Shown here piece by piece: positions 1 through 9,662 of a stretch of 56,329 nucleotides of DNA. This stretch comes from an uncultured Bacteroidota bacterium (GTDB taxonomy: Bacteria > Bacteroidota > Rhodothermia > Rhodothermales > Salinibacteraceae). The stretch is from positions 1 to 56,329 of the forward strand of contig CAJXKO010000009.1 in NCBI GenBank assembly GCA_913055845.1. The letters run 5' to 3'. A program made the position numbers and the translations under genes. Within the stretch, counting starts at the first letter, position 1, and every line of letters starts with the position of its first letter. Under the pieces are notes generated by a model. It was not told the origin of the DNA. It saw only the letters and a program-made list of their open reading frames with translations, and made no database searches.

Positions 1-48
1 ACGGAGCGACGGGCCCGTAGCGCCCTGGTCCTGACAAACTGTAGCAGG
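1..48. other. Left flank of the CRISPR array
   Basis: These 48 bases precede the first repeat. One repeat period upstream, bases 1-15 agree with the expected repeat end at only about half of the positions, so the array begins at 49 rather than running off the window. If the array is transcribed rightwards, as its repeat orientation suggests, this is the leader-proximal side. The stretch is not AT-rich as many leaders are, and too little is visible to define a leader or promoter. Confidence 0.35.
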
Positions 49-2699
49 GGTAGCCCCGCATCCGCGGGGATAGACCCGATGGATAAGCCAGAGCTAATAC
101 TGAGTATCCGGTAGCCCCGCATCCGCGGGGATAGACCCATGATGAGCGTGTCACCTTCCTGGTGACCGGCGGTAGCCCCGCATCCGCGGGGATAGACCCT
201 CCTCATCGCCAACAACCATCTGCCGCTCAGTGGTAGCCCCGCATCCGCGGGGATAGACCCTCATTGCGCCAGAGGAGGGCGCTTCGCTACGGGGTAGCCC
301 CGCATCCGCGGGGATAGACCCTCACGGATTCTGCCTCAGATAGCGTCACTGTAGGTAGCCCCGCATCCGCGGGGATAGACCCGTACCTGACCGGGACCTC
401 TCGACGGAAACGCTGGTAGCCCCGCATCCGCGGGGATAGACCTATCCCCGACGTGGTAGGCGGGGCCGACCTCACGGTAGCCCCGCATCCGCGGGGATAG
501 ACCTATCGGGGAGACGGGTATTGAGTTGGGGGAAGAGGTAGCCCCGCATCCGCGGGGATAGACCCGATGACCCTTTTCGCACCCTCGTCTTAAATGGGGT
601 AGCCCCGCATCCGCGGGGATAGACCCGAAGCTGCCGTGAGTGCCGCGACTGCTCTGCAGGTAGCCCCGCATCCGCGGGGATAGACCCGGTGAAGAATTCG
701 TCGCTGTCGGCGTAGACCTGGTAGCCCCGCATCCGCGGGGATAGACCCAGCCTCAGCGGCACGCCAGCGCTCGAGAACTGGGTAGCCCCGCATCCGCGGG
801 GATAGACCTCTCCGTGCGGGTCGATAGGCTTTCCAGCTCGAGGTAGCCCCGCATCCGCGGGGATAGACCCCGCGCCACAGACCGCTACTGGCGAGCAGAT
901 TGGGTAGCCCCGCATCCGCGGGGATAGACCGTACTCTACGGTGCGCCGCTTCCAGGGCTCAATGGTAGCCCCGCATCCGCGGGGATAGACCCGGGAGATC
1001 CGTCGGCAGCTCCGGGGCACCTTGGGTAGCCCCGCATCCGCGGGGATAGACCTCTACTTCAACCCCGACCGCTCCGGCCGCGGGAGGTAGCCCCGCATCC
1101 GCGGGGATAGACCCTTAGATGACGCTGGCATTGAGTGGCACGGCGGGGTAGCCCCGCATCCGCGGGGATAGACCTCCAGCGGCAGCGTGCAGCAGAAGGT
1201 GTACCGGGGTAGCCCCGCATCCGCGGGGATAGACCCTCTTCAGTGTAAACCACATCGTAACCGCCGACGGTAGCCCCGCATCCGCGGGGATAGACCCAAC
1301 TTTTGGAAGCTTATCATTGCTTTCGCCAAGGTAGCCCCGCATCCGCGGGGATAGACCCCTCTATTAGCAGCGGCCCTGGCGGGGGTGGACGGTAGCCCCG
1401 CATCCGCGGGGATAGACCCAGAGTGGCGGTTGACCTCGATGTCCTATACCCGGTAGCCCCGCATCCGCGGGGATAGACCCGATTCTGGCATTGAGGAGCG
1501 TCACGGGATGGAGGTAGCCCCGCATCCGCGGGGATAGACCCAGGCGTTGATGGCAATACCGATGAGCTAGTGCGGTAGCCCCGCATCCGCGGGGATAGAC
1601 CCCGGCCGGAGCTGTTTTCCTGCATGATCTCGGTGGTAGCCCCGCATCCGCGGGGATAGACCTCTCTTCGTCCCGCTCCTGCACCATGCGGCGCAGGTAG
1701 CCCCGCATCCGCGGGGATAGACCTCGGGGGCCGGTCTATTCTCGTGGCTCGACGGAGGTAGCCCCGCATCCGCGGGGATAGACCCCGTTTCGGTGGCCCA
1801 GGTAGACACGCCTGGCAGGTAGCCCCGCATCCGCGGGGATAGACCCCGGCTTGAAGTACAAAGCGGAGACGGGGCGCAGGTAGCCCCGCATCCGCGGGGA
1901 TAGACCTTAAGTACTCTTCGTCACTGCTTCCCCATTTCGGGTAGCCCCGCATCCGCGGGGATAGACCTGGTAGACTCGATTCTTGTTCGCATCCTTCGCC
2001 GGTAGCCCCGCATCCGCGGGGATAGACCCGCGCGGCACCGAAACGCCTGCACGGTCACGTCGGTAGCCCCGCATCCGCGGGGATAGACCTCCTGTGAGTG
2101 ACTTGCTCCCCAGCGAGCCAATGGTAGCCCCGCATCCGCGGGGATAGACCCCTGCCGTCCCGTCATGCCGATCCGCGTCCTGGGGTAGCCCCGCATCCGC
2201 GGGGATAGACCGCTTACCAGAGGCTCGCGCCACCTCTTGCCACTGGTAGCCCCGCATCCGCGGGGATAGACCCGAGACGTTCACGCTGGCTCCTGGCAAA
2301 ATCGGGGTAGCCCCGCATCCGCGGGGATAGACCCCGTTCGACGGGCGAGGCCGCCCACTGGACCTTGGTAGCCCCGCATCCGCGGGGATAGACCTTTGTG
2401 GAACGGATGCCCCTCGTGGCCGCCAGCGGTAGCCCCGCATCCGCGGGGATAGACCCCGATCGCGGTGCGGGACGTCGCGCAAAACACGGGTAGCCCCGCA
2501 TCCGCGGGGATAGACCTCTTCAGGCTCGTACCAGTCCACGAGACACCTAGGTAGCCCCGCATCCGCGGGGATAGACCCTGCTCTCACAGTATGAGGGGGA
2601 GGATAAACTTGGTAGCCCCGCATCCGCGGGGATAGACCCATCGTCAAGACCGACACCTACGACCTCACCGAGGTAGCCCCGCATCCGCGGGGATAGACC
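49..2699 (+). CRISPR. Type I-E-like CRISPR array, 44 repeats and 43 spacers
   Basis: A 28-base repeat (starting GGTAGCCCCGC, ending GCGGGGATAGACC) recurs every 61 bases from 49 to 2672. All copies read appear identical, giving 44 repeats and 43 spacers of 33 bases. The repeat contains CCCCGC-ATCC-GCGGGG, a 6-bp hairpin like the Cas6e substrate of E. coli type I-E, and its end ATAGACC matches the position of the E. coli crRNA 5' handle ATAAACC. By that homology the precursor RNA is made from the + strand, placing the leader, and perhaps cas genes, to the left of the window. Neither terminal repeat is degenerate. The base after each repeat is 29 C, 12 T, 2 G and no A over the 43 spacers. No spacer is an evident duplicate. 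Subtype is inferred from the repeat alone because no cas gene is in view. Confidence 0.97.
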
Positions 2700-2996
2700 T
2701 CAGTCCCATAAGCGGGCCCAGAGCTGCCGGGCACCGCGGACGAGGGGACGCGTGCCGTGTCGCACCCGCGACCAGACCGGACGGAGTGCATCGGCGAGTC
2801 CCTCACGCACCTCCTCGCCCACCAGGCCCATCCGCGCACGTCGCCAGGCCACGCTTCCCCGTAGTCGCCGCGCTACCTCCCGCTCCGACATGGAGGCCGG
2901 TAGGTGCAGGGCCCGCCGGACGCGGCGGGCAATTTCCGCCTCTCGGGTGCTGAGGGATCGACCAGAGTGCCCCGGGCCAGACGATCGGCGGTCCAT
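2700..2996 (-). CDS. Hypothetical Arg-rich protein abutting the CRISPR array
   Basis: An open frame of 98 codons runs from ATG at 2996 to a TGA whose last base directly adjoins the final CRISPR repeat; a TTG at 3044 would add 16 residues. The middle part, with a stretch like SEREVARRLRGSVAWRR, looks like a helical, protein-like sequence, but the product is very rich in Arg and I recognise no domain. Long chance frames are common at this GC content and a frame on the other strand overlaps it. It may be a real orphan gene or spurious coding. Confidence 0.3.
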   Translation of the reverse strand: MDRRSSGPGHSGRSLSTREAEIARRVRRALHLPASMSEREVARRLRGSVAWRRARMGLVGEEVREGLADALRPVWSRVRHGTRPLVRGARQLWARLWD

Positions 2997-3096
2997 GGGA
3001 GGAGATGAGCTGTGGCGCAACACAATGAGCGGACGGCGAGTCAATACGTCCGATCACGTGGGAGCGTTCATTTTCAGCGACGCCCTCGAGGGCCAT

Positions 3097-3110
3097 GCCA
3101 AAATATTGGC
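3097..3110. promoter_or_regulatory. Inverted repeat GCCAA-N4-TTGGC, possible operator
   Basis: A perfect 5-bp inverted repeat with an AATA centre lies about 130 bases upstream of the monooxygenase gene at 3242, in the otherwise featureless stretch 2997-3241. The form is that of a dimeric regulator site, but arms this short arise easily by chance. Confidence 0.2.
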
Positions 3111-3241
3111 GGATGGTAACGCTTGGCGTAGGACGCTATCAGGGGGCGTGGGGGCTCATGCACCCAGGCAGCACTGCGACGTTCAGGTACGAAAAACGAC
3201 CCTCCCGCTTTTCCGTCTCAGCAATTTTCCTTCCGACCACC

Positions 3242-3541
3242 ATGGCCGACGAACAAACGGCTCTTCTCGCTCGCCTCCATGCCAAGCCCAACAAGGTAGA
3301 GGCGGTGCGCCGCTTCCTGGAGGAGGCCCTCCCCCTTGCGGAGGACGAGGAGGAGACCCTCTCCTGGTACGCCCTGCAAATCGACGACACCACGTTCGGC
3401 ATCTTCGACACCTTCGCGGGCGAGGACGGCCGCCAGGCTCACCTCGACGGTGAGATTGCTACGGCCCTGATGGAGCGGGCCGATGAGTTGCTCGAAGAGC
3501 CGCCCCAGATCGAACACGTGGACGTACTGGCCGCAAAGTAG
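3242..3541 (+). CDS. Antibiotic biosynthesis monooxygenase (ABM) family protein, YgiN-like
   Basis: A 99-residue protein starting at ATG 3242. It has the single ferredoxin-like ABM domain: an N-terminal strand (LLARLHAKPNKVEAVRRFLE), a central segment around LSWYALQIDDTTFGIFDTFA and a C-terminal DELLEEPPQIEHVDVL strand. Length and strand pattern fit YgiN-like quinol or small-molecule monooxygenases, which act as dimers in the cytoplasm without metal or flavin cofactor. The substrate cannot be read from sequence, and some family members have no oxygenase activity. The gene stands alone, convergent with aroA, whose stop is about 30 bases downstream. The product is acidic, as expected in a halophile. 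Confidence 0.8.
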   Translation: MADEQTALLARLHAKPNKVEAVRRFLEEALPLAEDEEETLSWYALQIDDTTFGIFDTFAGEDGRQAHLDGEIATALMERADELLEEPPQIEHVDVLAAK

Positions 3542-3572
3542 CGCGGGTGCCCAGGCCGACCAGAACCGCGAG

Positions 3573-4862
3573 CTAGAACGACGCCACTCGGTCGAGCTCC
3601 GACCAGAAGTCCGGAAACGACACACGGGCGCACTCGGCCTCGGCGATGGTGGTGGTCCCGTGGGCCACGAGGCCCGCCACGCCCATCGCCATTGCGATGC
3701 GGTGGTCGTCGTAGCTCTCCACCGAAGCCCCCAGGAGGTTGGGCCCATTGCCGTCAATGATGAGGCCGTCCTCCCGCTCCTGCACCTCGGCCCCGAGGGC
3801 CGTCAGATTTTGCGCCATCGCGTGGAGCCGGTCCGTCTCCTTCACCCGCAGCTCCTCGGCGTCGCGGATCTCGGTACGGCCCGTGGCACAAGCCGCCGCC
3901 ACGGCGATAATCGGAATCTCGTCGATGAGGTTGGGAATGAGACGCCCACCCACATCGATGCCGGACAACTCGGCGGAGCGCACCATGATGTCGCCCACCG
4001 GCTCGCTCCCCTGGACCCGCTCGTTCTCGATTGTAATGTCGGCCCCCATTCCGTCCAGCACGTCGAGCAGCGCCGTGCGCGAGGGATTGAGGCCCACGTC
4101 GTCGAGGTGCAGTTCGCTGTCGGGCACCAGCGACCCGGCTACGAGGAAGAATGCGGCCCCCGAAAAGTCGCCGGGCACCGACCAGTTGGCGGCGGGAATG
4201 GTGTGGTCCTCGCCCACGATGATGTGGCGCTCGCCGCCCACCTCCTGCACCTCCAGGCCCAGCATGCGCTCGGTGTGGTCGCGCGAGGGGGTCGATTCGA
4301 TGACGACAGTGCGGCCGTTCGCGTAAAGCCCCGCCAGCAGGACGCACGACTTCACCTGCGCGGAGGCCACCGGGAGGCGGTACTCGATCGGAGTAAGGCC
4401 CGACTGGGTGCCGCGAATGCGGATGGGGGCGTGTCCCTCCCGCAGGTCGATGCGTGCCCCCATCGCCTGCAAGGGATCGGCAATGCGCTCCATGGGGCGC
4501 TGTCGCAACGACTCGTCGCCTGTGAGCACACTCCCGAACTTTTGCCCCGCCATCACGCCAGAAAGCAGGCGCATGGTGGTGCCGGAGTTTCCACAGTCGA
4601 GCGGCTCACTCGGGGGCTGGAGCCCTCCAAGTCCCCGCCCCCGTACCGTGAGCACCCCTCCGTCGTCCCGCTCGGCGTGAACCCCAAGCCCCCGAACACA
4701 GTCGAGGGTAGACCGGGGGTCGGCCGAGTCCGGGAAGTTATAGACGTGCGAGCGTCCGTCCCCGAGAGCGGACAGAATGGCCGAGCGGTGCGAAATGGAC
4801 TTGTCGGCGGGCAGGGCCACTGTGCCGCGCAGCGACGCGGCCTGGGGAACGGATTGAACCAT
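3573..4862 (-). CDS. aroA: 3-phosphoshikimate 1-carboxyvinyltransferase (EPSP synthase)
   Basis: This 429-residue protein has the expected length for EPSP synthase, which joins phosphoenolpyruvate to shikimate-3-phosphate in the sixth step of the shikimate pathway. Visible motifs are LPADKSISHR (residues 17-26, substrate Lys), GNSGTTMR (91-98), RPMERIADPL (122-131), ASAQVKS (166-172), RDHTERM (194-200), ELRVKETDR and YDDHRIAMA near the C terminus. The GNSGTT and RPM signatures are those of class II enzymes rather than the E. coli type class I. The start at ATG 4862 puts the first strand in its usual place. Other aromatic-pathway genes here are aroK (15064) and aroQ (40374), neither adjacent, so this pathway is scattered. 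Confidence 0.96.
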   Translation of the reverse strand: MVQSVPQAASLRGTVALPADKSISHRSAILSALGDGRSHVYNFPDSADPRSTLDCVRGLGVHAERDDGGVLTVRGRGLGGLQPPSEPLDCGNSGTTMRLLSGVMAGQKFGSVLTGDESLRQRPMERIADPLQAMGARIDLREGHAPIRIRGTQSGLTPIEYRLPVASAQVKSCVLLAGLYANGRTVVIESTPSRDHTERMLGLEVQEVGGERHIIVGEDHTIPAANWSVPGDFSGAAFFLVAGSLVPDSELHLDDVGLNPSRTALLDVLDGMGADITIENERVQGSEPVGDIMVRSAELSGIDVGGRLIPNLIDEIPIIAVAAACATGRTEIRDAEELRVKETDRLHAMAQNLTALGAEVQEREDGLIIDGNGPNLLGASVESYDDHRIAMAMGVAGLVAHGTTTIAEAECARVSFPDFWSELDRVASF

Positions 4863-5008
4863 GAGCGAGGGGGCGAGGTGAGGGAGGAAAGAGGGTGTCC
4901 ATGATAGGAATCAGGACATCCAGGATCGAACCAGACCGGAGGTCTCAACCCCTCTCGTCCAGTTCTTTCACACGCGCTCCCCATGTCCCCCTCTTCTCCC
5001 ATTCCCCT

Positions 5009-6094
5009 TCACCACTGGGGCGTCTCCGGGGTCTCCTTCAACGGAAAGGCCTCCGTGACGGAGCGGAGGAGGGTTTGCTTGTGCGAATACGGCAAGAATG
5101 CGTACCGAAACCCGTTGAGGGCAATCTCGCGCAGGTGCCGCGCCTCCAGGTTGCAGTGCTGGTACACCTGCCACAGTTCCTCCGTCACCGTTGTGCGGCT
5201 AAAGAGGCGGTTGTCGGTGTTTACGGTCACCGGGATATTGGACCGCACGTACGTTTCGATGGGGTGGGCCTCCAGGCTCGGCACCGCCTTTGTGTCCACA
5301 TTACTGGTGGGACAAATTTCGAGCGGGATGCGGTGGTTGGCGAAGTACTGCATCAGCTCCGGGTCTTTCCGGAGTGAAATGCCGTGCCCGATGCGGTGGG
5401 CCCCGCAGTAGAAGAGCGCCTGGCGAATGGAATCGGGGCCCCAGTCCTCCCCGGCGTGGATCGTGAGGTTGAGGAGGTTGTTGCGGGCGCGGTAGAACGC
5501 GTGGAGGTGCCCCTTCGGCGGATTGCCCGCCTCGCCCCCCGCCAGGTCGAACGCCACCACCCCCTTGTGCTGGTACTCGATGGCCAACTCGGCCAGGCGC
5601 ATCGAGGCACTCTCAAAGCGGTCGCGGAGGCCGCAGATGATGAGGGACGTCGTGATGTCGAGGTCCTGCTCGGCCTGGGTCAGCCCGTCGAGCACCGCGT
5701 CGTTCACCTCTTCGAGGGACAGTCCCTCCTCGACGTGCAGGATGGGCGAGTAGCGCACCTCCAGGTAGCGTACGTTCTCGGCCGCGTTGTCGGCCGCCAG
5801 TTCGTAGGCCGCCCGGCGGAGCGCATCGGGGGTCTGCAGCAGGGGAATGGTGTACTCGAACCAAGCGAGGTAGGCCTCTAGCGTATCGGAGGCCTCCACC
5901 GCCCGCAGCTCGGCCTCCAGCCCCTCCACGCTATCGGCCGGAAGCACGTCCCGTTTCCCTTCCTTGTTCGCTAGGTCTAGCATCGTGTCCAGACGCATGG
6001 AGCCATCGAGGTGGCAGTGCAACTCGGCCTTGGGCCAAGCCTGAATGTCGTCTCGGGTAAGCGAAACGGCGTCGGTGGACGTCTCCGGGGACAT
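5009..6094 (-). CDS. add: Adenosine deaminase family protein
   Basis: The protein has 361 residues if started at ATG 6094, just ahead of the conserved start AELHCHLDGSMR, whose two His (26 and 28) bind zinc. Downstream come LTIHAGED (third His and the catalytic Glu region), AHRIGHGISL and VTVNTDNRLFS (Asp ligand). The frame stays open upstream to 6523, but the extra part is low-complexity translation crossing the divergent tatA gene and was rejected. The family hydrolyses adenosine or deoxyadenosine to inosine; some relatives act on aminodeoxyfutalosine or adenine, so the substrate is an inference. It is transcribed in the same direction as aroA but separated by about 145 bases. Confidence 0.9.
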   Translation of the reverse strand: MSPETSTDAVSLTRDDIQAWPKAELHCHLDGSMRLDTMLDLANKEGKRDVLPADSVEGLEAELRAVEASDTLEAYLAWFEYTIPLLQTPDALRRAAYELAADNAAENVRYLEVRYSPILHVEEGLSLEEVNDAVLDGLTQAEQDLDITTSLIICGLRDRFESASMRLAELAIEYQHKGVVAFDLAGGEAGNPPKGHLHAFYRARNNLLNLTIHAGEDWGPDSIRQALFYCGAHRIGHGISLRKDPELMQYFANHRIPLEICPTSNVDTKAVPSLEAHPIETYVRSNIPVTVNTDNRLFSRTTVTEELWQVYQHCNLEARHLREIALNGFRYAFLPYSHKQTLLRSVTEAFPLKETPETPQW

Positions 6095-6404
6095 GAGCAG
6101 AACAATCAGGGTGCGTGGCACAGAACGAGCGAAGGCCCCCAGGCCGGGCACGGCCGGGGCAACCCGAAAAAGAGTTTCGTGCATAACATGACCGCCCGGG
6201 CGGCTGTTTCGGAGCACCCGCGGCCCGAGCCGAGCCCTTCGACAGGACGGGGAGGCTGGAACCCCCAACGCCCCCTTTCGTTTGCGCTGCACTCCGCCAA
6301 CGGTCCCCGTCCGGGCCGTGTACACGAGCACGGCCCCCTGCTCAGGCTCCGGATGGGGGACGAGGCGGCTCCGACAGTCCACTCCCAAATGCGCTGCTAG
6401 ACCC
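6095..6404. other. Divergent intergenic region between add and tatA
   Basis: This 310-base spacer should hold promoters for both add (leftward) and tatA (rightward). I see a perfect 12-bp palindrome CCGCCCGGGCGG at 6192-6203 and an 8-bp inverted repeat GGGCCGTG/CACGGCCC (6313-6320 and 6329-6336) that could form a hairpin in the tatA 5' region; it has no T-run. No convincing sigma-70 or Bacteroidota-type promoter stood out and no protein-like frame is present. Confidence 0.4.
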
Positions 6405-6740
6405 ATGGGCGGCATCGGCTTTCCTGAACTCATTATCATTTTCCTCGTCTTGCTCCTAGTGTTTGGGGCCAAGCGGATCCCCGAAATTGCGCGGGGCATC
6501 GGCAAAGGCATCCGCGAATTCAAGGACGCGACGAACGAGATCTCCCGCGAGATTGAGGCCGAGGGCCAAAACCGGCAGATTAACCAACCGCAGGCACCTC
6601 AGCAGGGCGCGCCGCAGCCCCGAGGCGACCAGCAGCAGCGCCCGCAGCAGGATGCGTCGCAGCAATCCGCGTCCGAGTCGGAGCAGACAGAGTCGAAGCA
6701 GGCGGAGTCGAAGCCCCAAAACTCCGGGACTCCCTCGTAG
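6405..6740 (+). CDS. tatA: Sec-independent protein translocase subunit TatA/E
   Basis: A 111-residue protein starting MGGIGFPELIIIFLVLLLVF. It has one N-terminal membrane helix (about residues 5-21), then the FGAKRIPEIARGIGKGIREF hinge and amphipathic helix typical of TatA, including the conserved Phe-Gly and the basic helix. The rest, from about residue 50, is a Gln-rich, Ser/Glu-rich disordered tail, longer than in many TatA proteins. TatA oligomers form the pore that carries folded proteins with twin-Arg signals across the inner membrane. No tatB or tatC is next to it; gatA follows after about 100 bases. Halophiles with cytoplasmic salt often rely heavily on Tat, so a stand-alone tatA is plausible. 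Confidence 0.93.
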   Translation: MGGIGFPELIIIFLVLLLVFGAKRIPEIARGIGKGIREFKDATNEISREIEAEGQNRQINQPQAPQQGAPQPRGDQQQRPQQDASQQSASESEQTESKQAESKPQNSGTPS

Positions 6741-6841
6741 CGAACTGGGGGTTCCCGCCTGAGCGGAAAGGGAACCACTCGTTAAGGTTAAGTGCCCATC
6801 CACTGCGCTTCATCTCCATCTCTGCAGAATCCCCTCGACGT

Positions 6842-8386
6842 ATGGAGTACCCGACATTTGCGGAGGCCCGTCGCGCCCTCGACGCCGGAGAGACCAGCTG
6901 CGAAGCCCTGGTCTCTTCTTTTTTGGCCCGTATCGACGAGCGCGACGATGAGATCAACGCCTTTACGACGGTCGACCGGGACGGCGCTCTCAATCACGCC
7001 CGCTACCTCGACAGTCAGCGCGAGCGGGGCAATCCGCGGCCCCTGGCCGGTCTCGTCCTGGCAGTCAAAGACAACATCTGCATCCGCGGCTACCCGGTGA
7101 CGTGCGGATCCAGGATGCTCGAAGACTTCTCGTCGCTCTATGACGCGACAGTGATCGACCGCCTGCGCGACGCCGGGGCCATCTTCATCGGCAAAACGAA
7201 TTGCGACGAGTTCGCGATGGGCTCGTCGAACGAAACGTCCTACTTCGGCCCGGTGCGCAACCCGCATGATACCGAGTACGTGCCGGGCGGGTCGTCGGGC
7301 GGGTCCGCCGCCGCGGTGGCCGCCGGCATGTGCCACGCCGCTCTCGGGAGCGATACCGGCGGCTCGGTACGGCAACCCGCCGCCTTCTGCGGCACCGTGG
7401 GCCTGAAGCCCACTTACGGTCGCGTGAGCCGGTCCGGCCTCGTGGCCTTTGCCTCGTCGCTCGACGCGATCGGGCCGCTCACGCGCAATGTGGAGGACGC
7501 GGCCACCCTCCTCAACATCATCGCGGGCCAGGACGAGCGCGACGCCACCAGTGCCCCCGTTGACGTGCCCGATTACACGACGGCCCTCGGCGATGGGGTG
7601 GATGGCCTCCGAATTGGCCTCCCGTCGGAATACTTCGCCGACGGGCTCGACGACGACATCCGCCGCATGGTACACGAGCAGGTGGATCAACTCGAAGACA
7701 AAGGAGCGACCGTTGAGGAGGTCTCGCTCCCCCACACCGAGTACGGCGTGGCCACCTACTACCTCGTCGCCACGGCCGAGGCATCCAGCAATCTGGCCCG
7801 GTACGACGGGATTCGCTACGGCCACCGCGCCGACCTGCAGGAGACGAAGCAGGCCCTCCGCGAACGTCGCGACGAGCTGGAGGACGAACTGGCGACGGCC
7901 CGCACGCAGGGCGACGAGGAGCGCGTGGCGGAGCTCGAAGCCCAACTCGACGATGAGCAGAGCACCCTCGACGCCCTCTACACCCGCTCCCGGACCGAGG
8001 GCTTCGGCGACGAGGTGAAGCGCCGCATCATGCTGGGCACCTACGCCCTGTCCGCCGGCTACTACGACGATTACTACGAAAAGGCCCAGCGCGTGCGCAC
8101 TCTCATCCGTCACGACTTCGAACAGGCCTTCGAAGATGTCGACGCCCTCATCACGCCCACCACGCCCACTCCGCCGTTCCGGCTCGGCGAAAAGGTCGAC
8201 GATCCACTCGAAATGTACCTCAATGACATTTACACCGTCACCGCGAACCTGGCGGGCCTTCCGGGCCTCACGGTTCCCATCGGCACACACCCCGACACGC
8301 CGGGCCTGCCGGTAGGCCTTCAGCTTCTCGGCCCCCACTTCGACGAGGCCCTGCTCCTGCGGGTCGGGGAGGCGATTATGGAGTGA
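6842..8386 (+). CDS. gatA: Asp-tRNA(Asn)/Glu-tRNA(Gln) amidotransferase subunit A
   Basis: A 514-residue amidase-signature protein. GatA frees ammonia from glutamine for GatB to convert misacylated Glu-tRNA(Gln) or Asp-tRNA(Asn). The catalytic triad is visible: Lys76 in AVKDN, cis-Ser151 in GGSSGGS and nucleophile Ser175 in SDTGGS; spacings of 75 and 24 match characterised GatA enzymes. The C-terminal part has VKRRIMLGTYALSAGYYD and NLAGLPGLTVPIG, both family hallmarks. Residues about 331-378 are an extra stretch of charged heptad-like sequence (QALRERRDELEDELATA and RVAELEAQLDDEQS) inserted between YDGIRYGHRA and SRTEGFG, where most GatA proteins have only a few residues. Partners gatB and gatC are not in the window. 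Confidence 0.96.
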   Translation: MEYPTFAEARRALDAGETSCEALVSSFLARIDERDDEINAFTTVDRDGALNHARYLDSQRERGNPRPLAGLVLAVKDNICIRGYPVTCGSRMLEDFSSLYDATVIDRLRDAGAIFIGKTNCDEFAMGSSNETSYFGPVRNPHDTEYVPGGSSGGSAAAVAAGMCHAALGSDTGGSVRQPAAFCGTVGLKPTYGRVSRSGLVAFASSLDAIGPLTRNVEDAATLLNIIAGQDERDATSAPVDVPDYTTALGDGVDGLRIGLPSEYFADGLDDDIRRMVHEQVDQLEDKGATVEEVSLPHTEYGVATYYLVATAEASSNLARYDGIRYGHRADLQETKQALRERRDELEDELATARTQGDEERVAELEAQLDDEQSTLDALYTRSRTEGFGDEVKRRIMLGTYALSAGYYDDYYEKAQRVRTLIRHDFEQAFEDVDALITPTTPTPPFRLGEKVDDPLEMYLNDIYTVTANLAGLPGLTVPIGTHPDTPGLPVGLQLLGPHFDEALLLRVGEAIME

Positions 8387-8389
8387 CAG

Positions 8390-8459
8390 GTGATTCGTGA
8401 AAACGTGACGTGTGACCCGTCCCCCCTCGCTCCCTCACGCATCACTCTTCACGCATCAC
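8390..8459. repeat. Intergenic palindromic repeat element, copy 1
   Basis: Between gatA and sucD. GTGATTCGTGA (8390-8400) faces TCACGCATCAC (8435-8445) as an inverted repeat with one mismatch, and TCACGCATCAC recurs at 8449-8459. The same words in the same order occur at 11074-11140, which suggests a dispersed REP-like element rather than a gene-specific site. It begins 4 bases after the gatA stop. Confidence 0.6.
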
Positions 8460-8601
8460 ACTCCGGTTTTGGATGGTTTTTCGTCCATGCCCCCTGGCGG
8501 TTTTTTGCGTCGGCCGTTAGCCTGCATACTGGCCCTCTCGGCCGATGCTGTGGCGCCTCCGCTTCACACTCCGAACTCCTCACACCAAATTCCCCGAACG
8601 C

Positions 8602-9468
<867 letters not shown>

Positions 9469-9500
9469 GCCACGTCCCTTGGCGTTTCCTCTATTCGAGA

Positions 9501-9533
9501 AGCCGTCGTGCCCCCTGGCACGGCGGCTTTTTC
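9501..9533 (+). terminator. Rho-independent terminator after sucD
   Basis: A 12-bp stem AGCCGTCGTGCC/GGCACGGCGGCT (one G-T pair) with a CCCT loop is followed directly by TTTTT. It lies about 30 bases past the sucD stop and separates it from the SerA-like gene. Confidence 0.9.
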
Positions 9534-9662
9534 TGTGGCGGTGGACTCCTCATATAGACTTGGCTCGTTTTTTACGGATGGGTCCTGCAATTCACGAGTC
9601 CCCTCGTCTTACTTGGTCGTTTGAGTTCATCCCGCTCTCCTTTGTCACCTTCCCGATGCACC

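Noticed and set aside
1..15. A degenerate extra CRISPR repeat at the left edge
   Set aside because: About 8 of 15 bases agree with the repeat end, not enough to call a repeat.
287..2656. Many long open frames with repeated GLSPRMRGY, SIPADAGLP and VYPRGCGAT motifs
   Set aside because: They are translations of the CRISPR repeat in different frames; the 61-base period shifts frame each unit. Such frames appear in databases as false proteins.
2752..3453. 233-codon + strand frame beside the array
   Set aside because: Arg/Ser/Pro-rich sequence without domain resemblance, overlapping the clear ABM gene in another frame.
3483..4904. 473-codon + strand frame opposite aroA
   Set aside because: Shadow of aroA on the other strand, His/Arg-rich, typical of antisense frames at high GC.
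6095..6523. N-terminal extension of adenosine deaminase by 143 residues
   Set aside because: It crosses tatA on the opposite strand and has no family resemblance; the conserved domain starts just after ATG 6094.
8462..8518. Hairpin-like sequence with TTTTTT upstream of sucD as a terminator
   Set aside because: The stems I could build are only 3-4 bp long next to the T-run.
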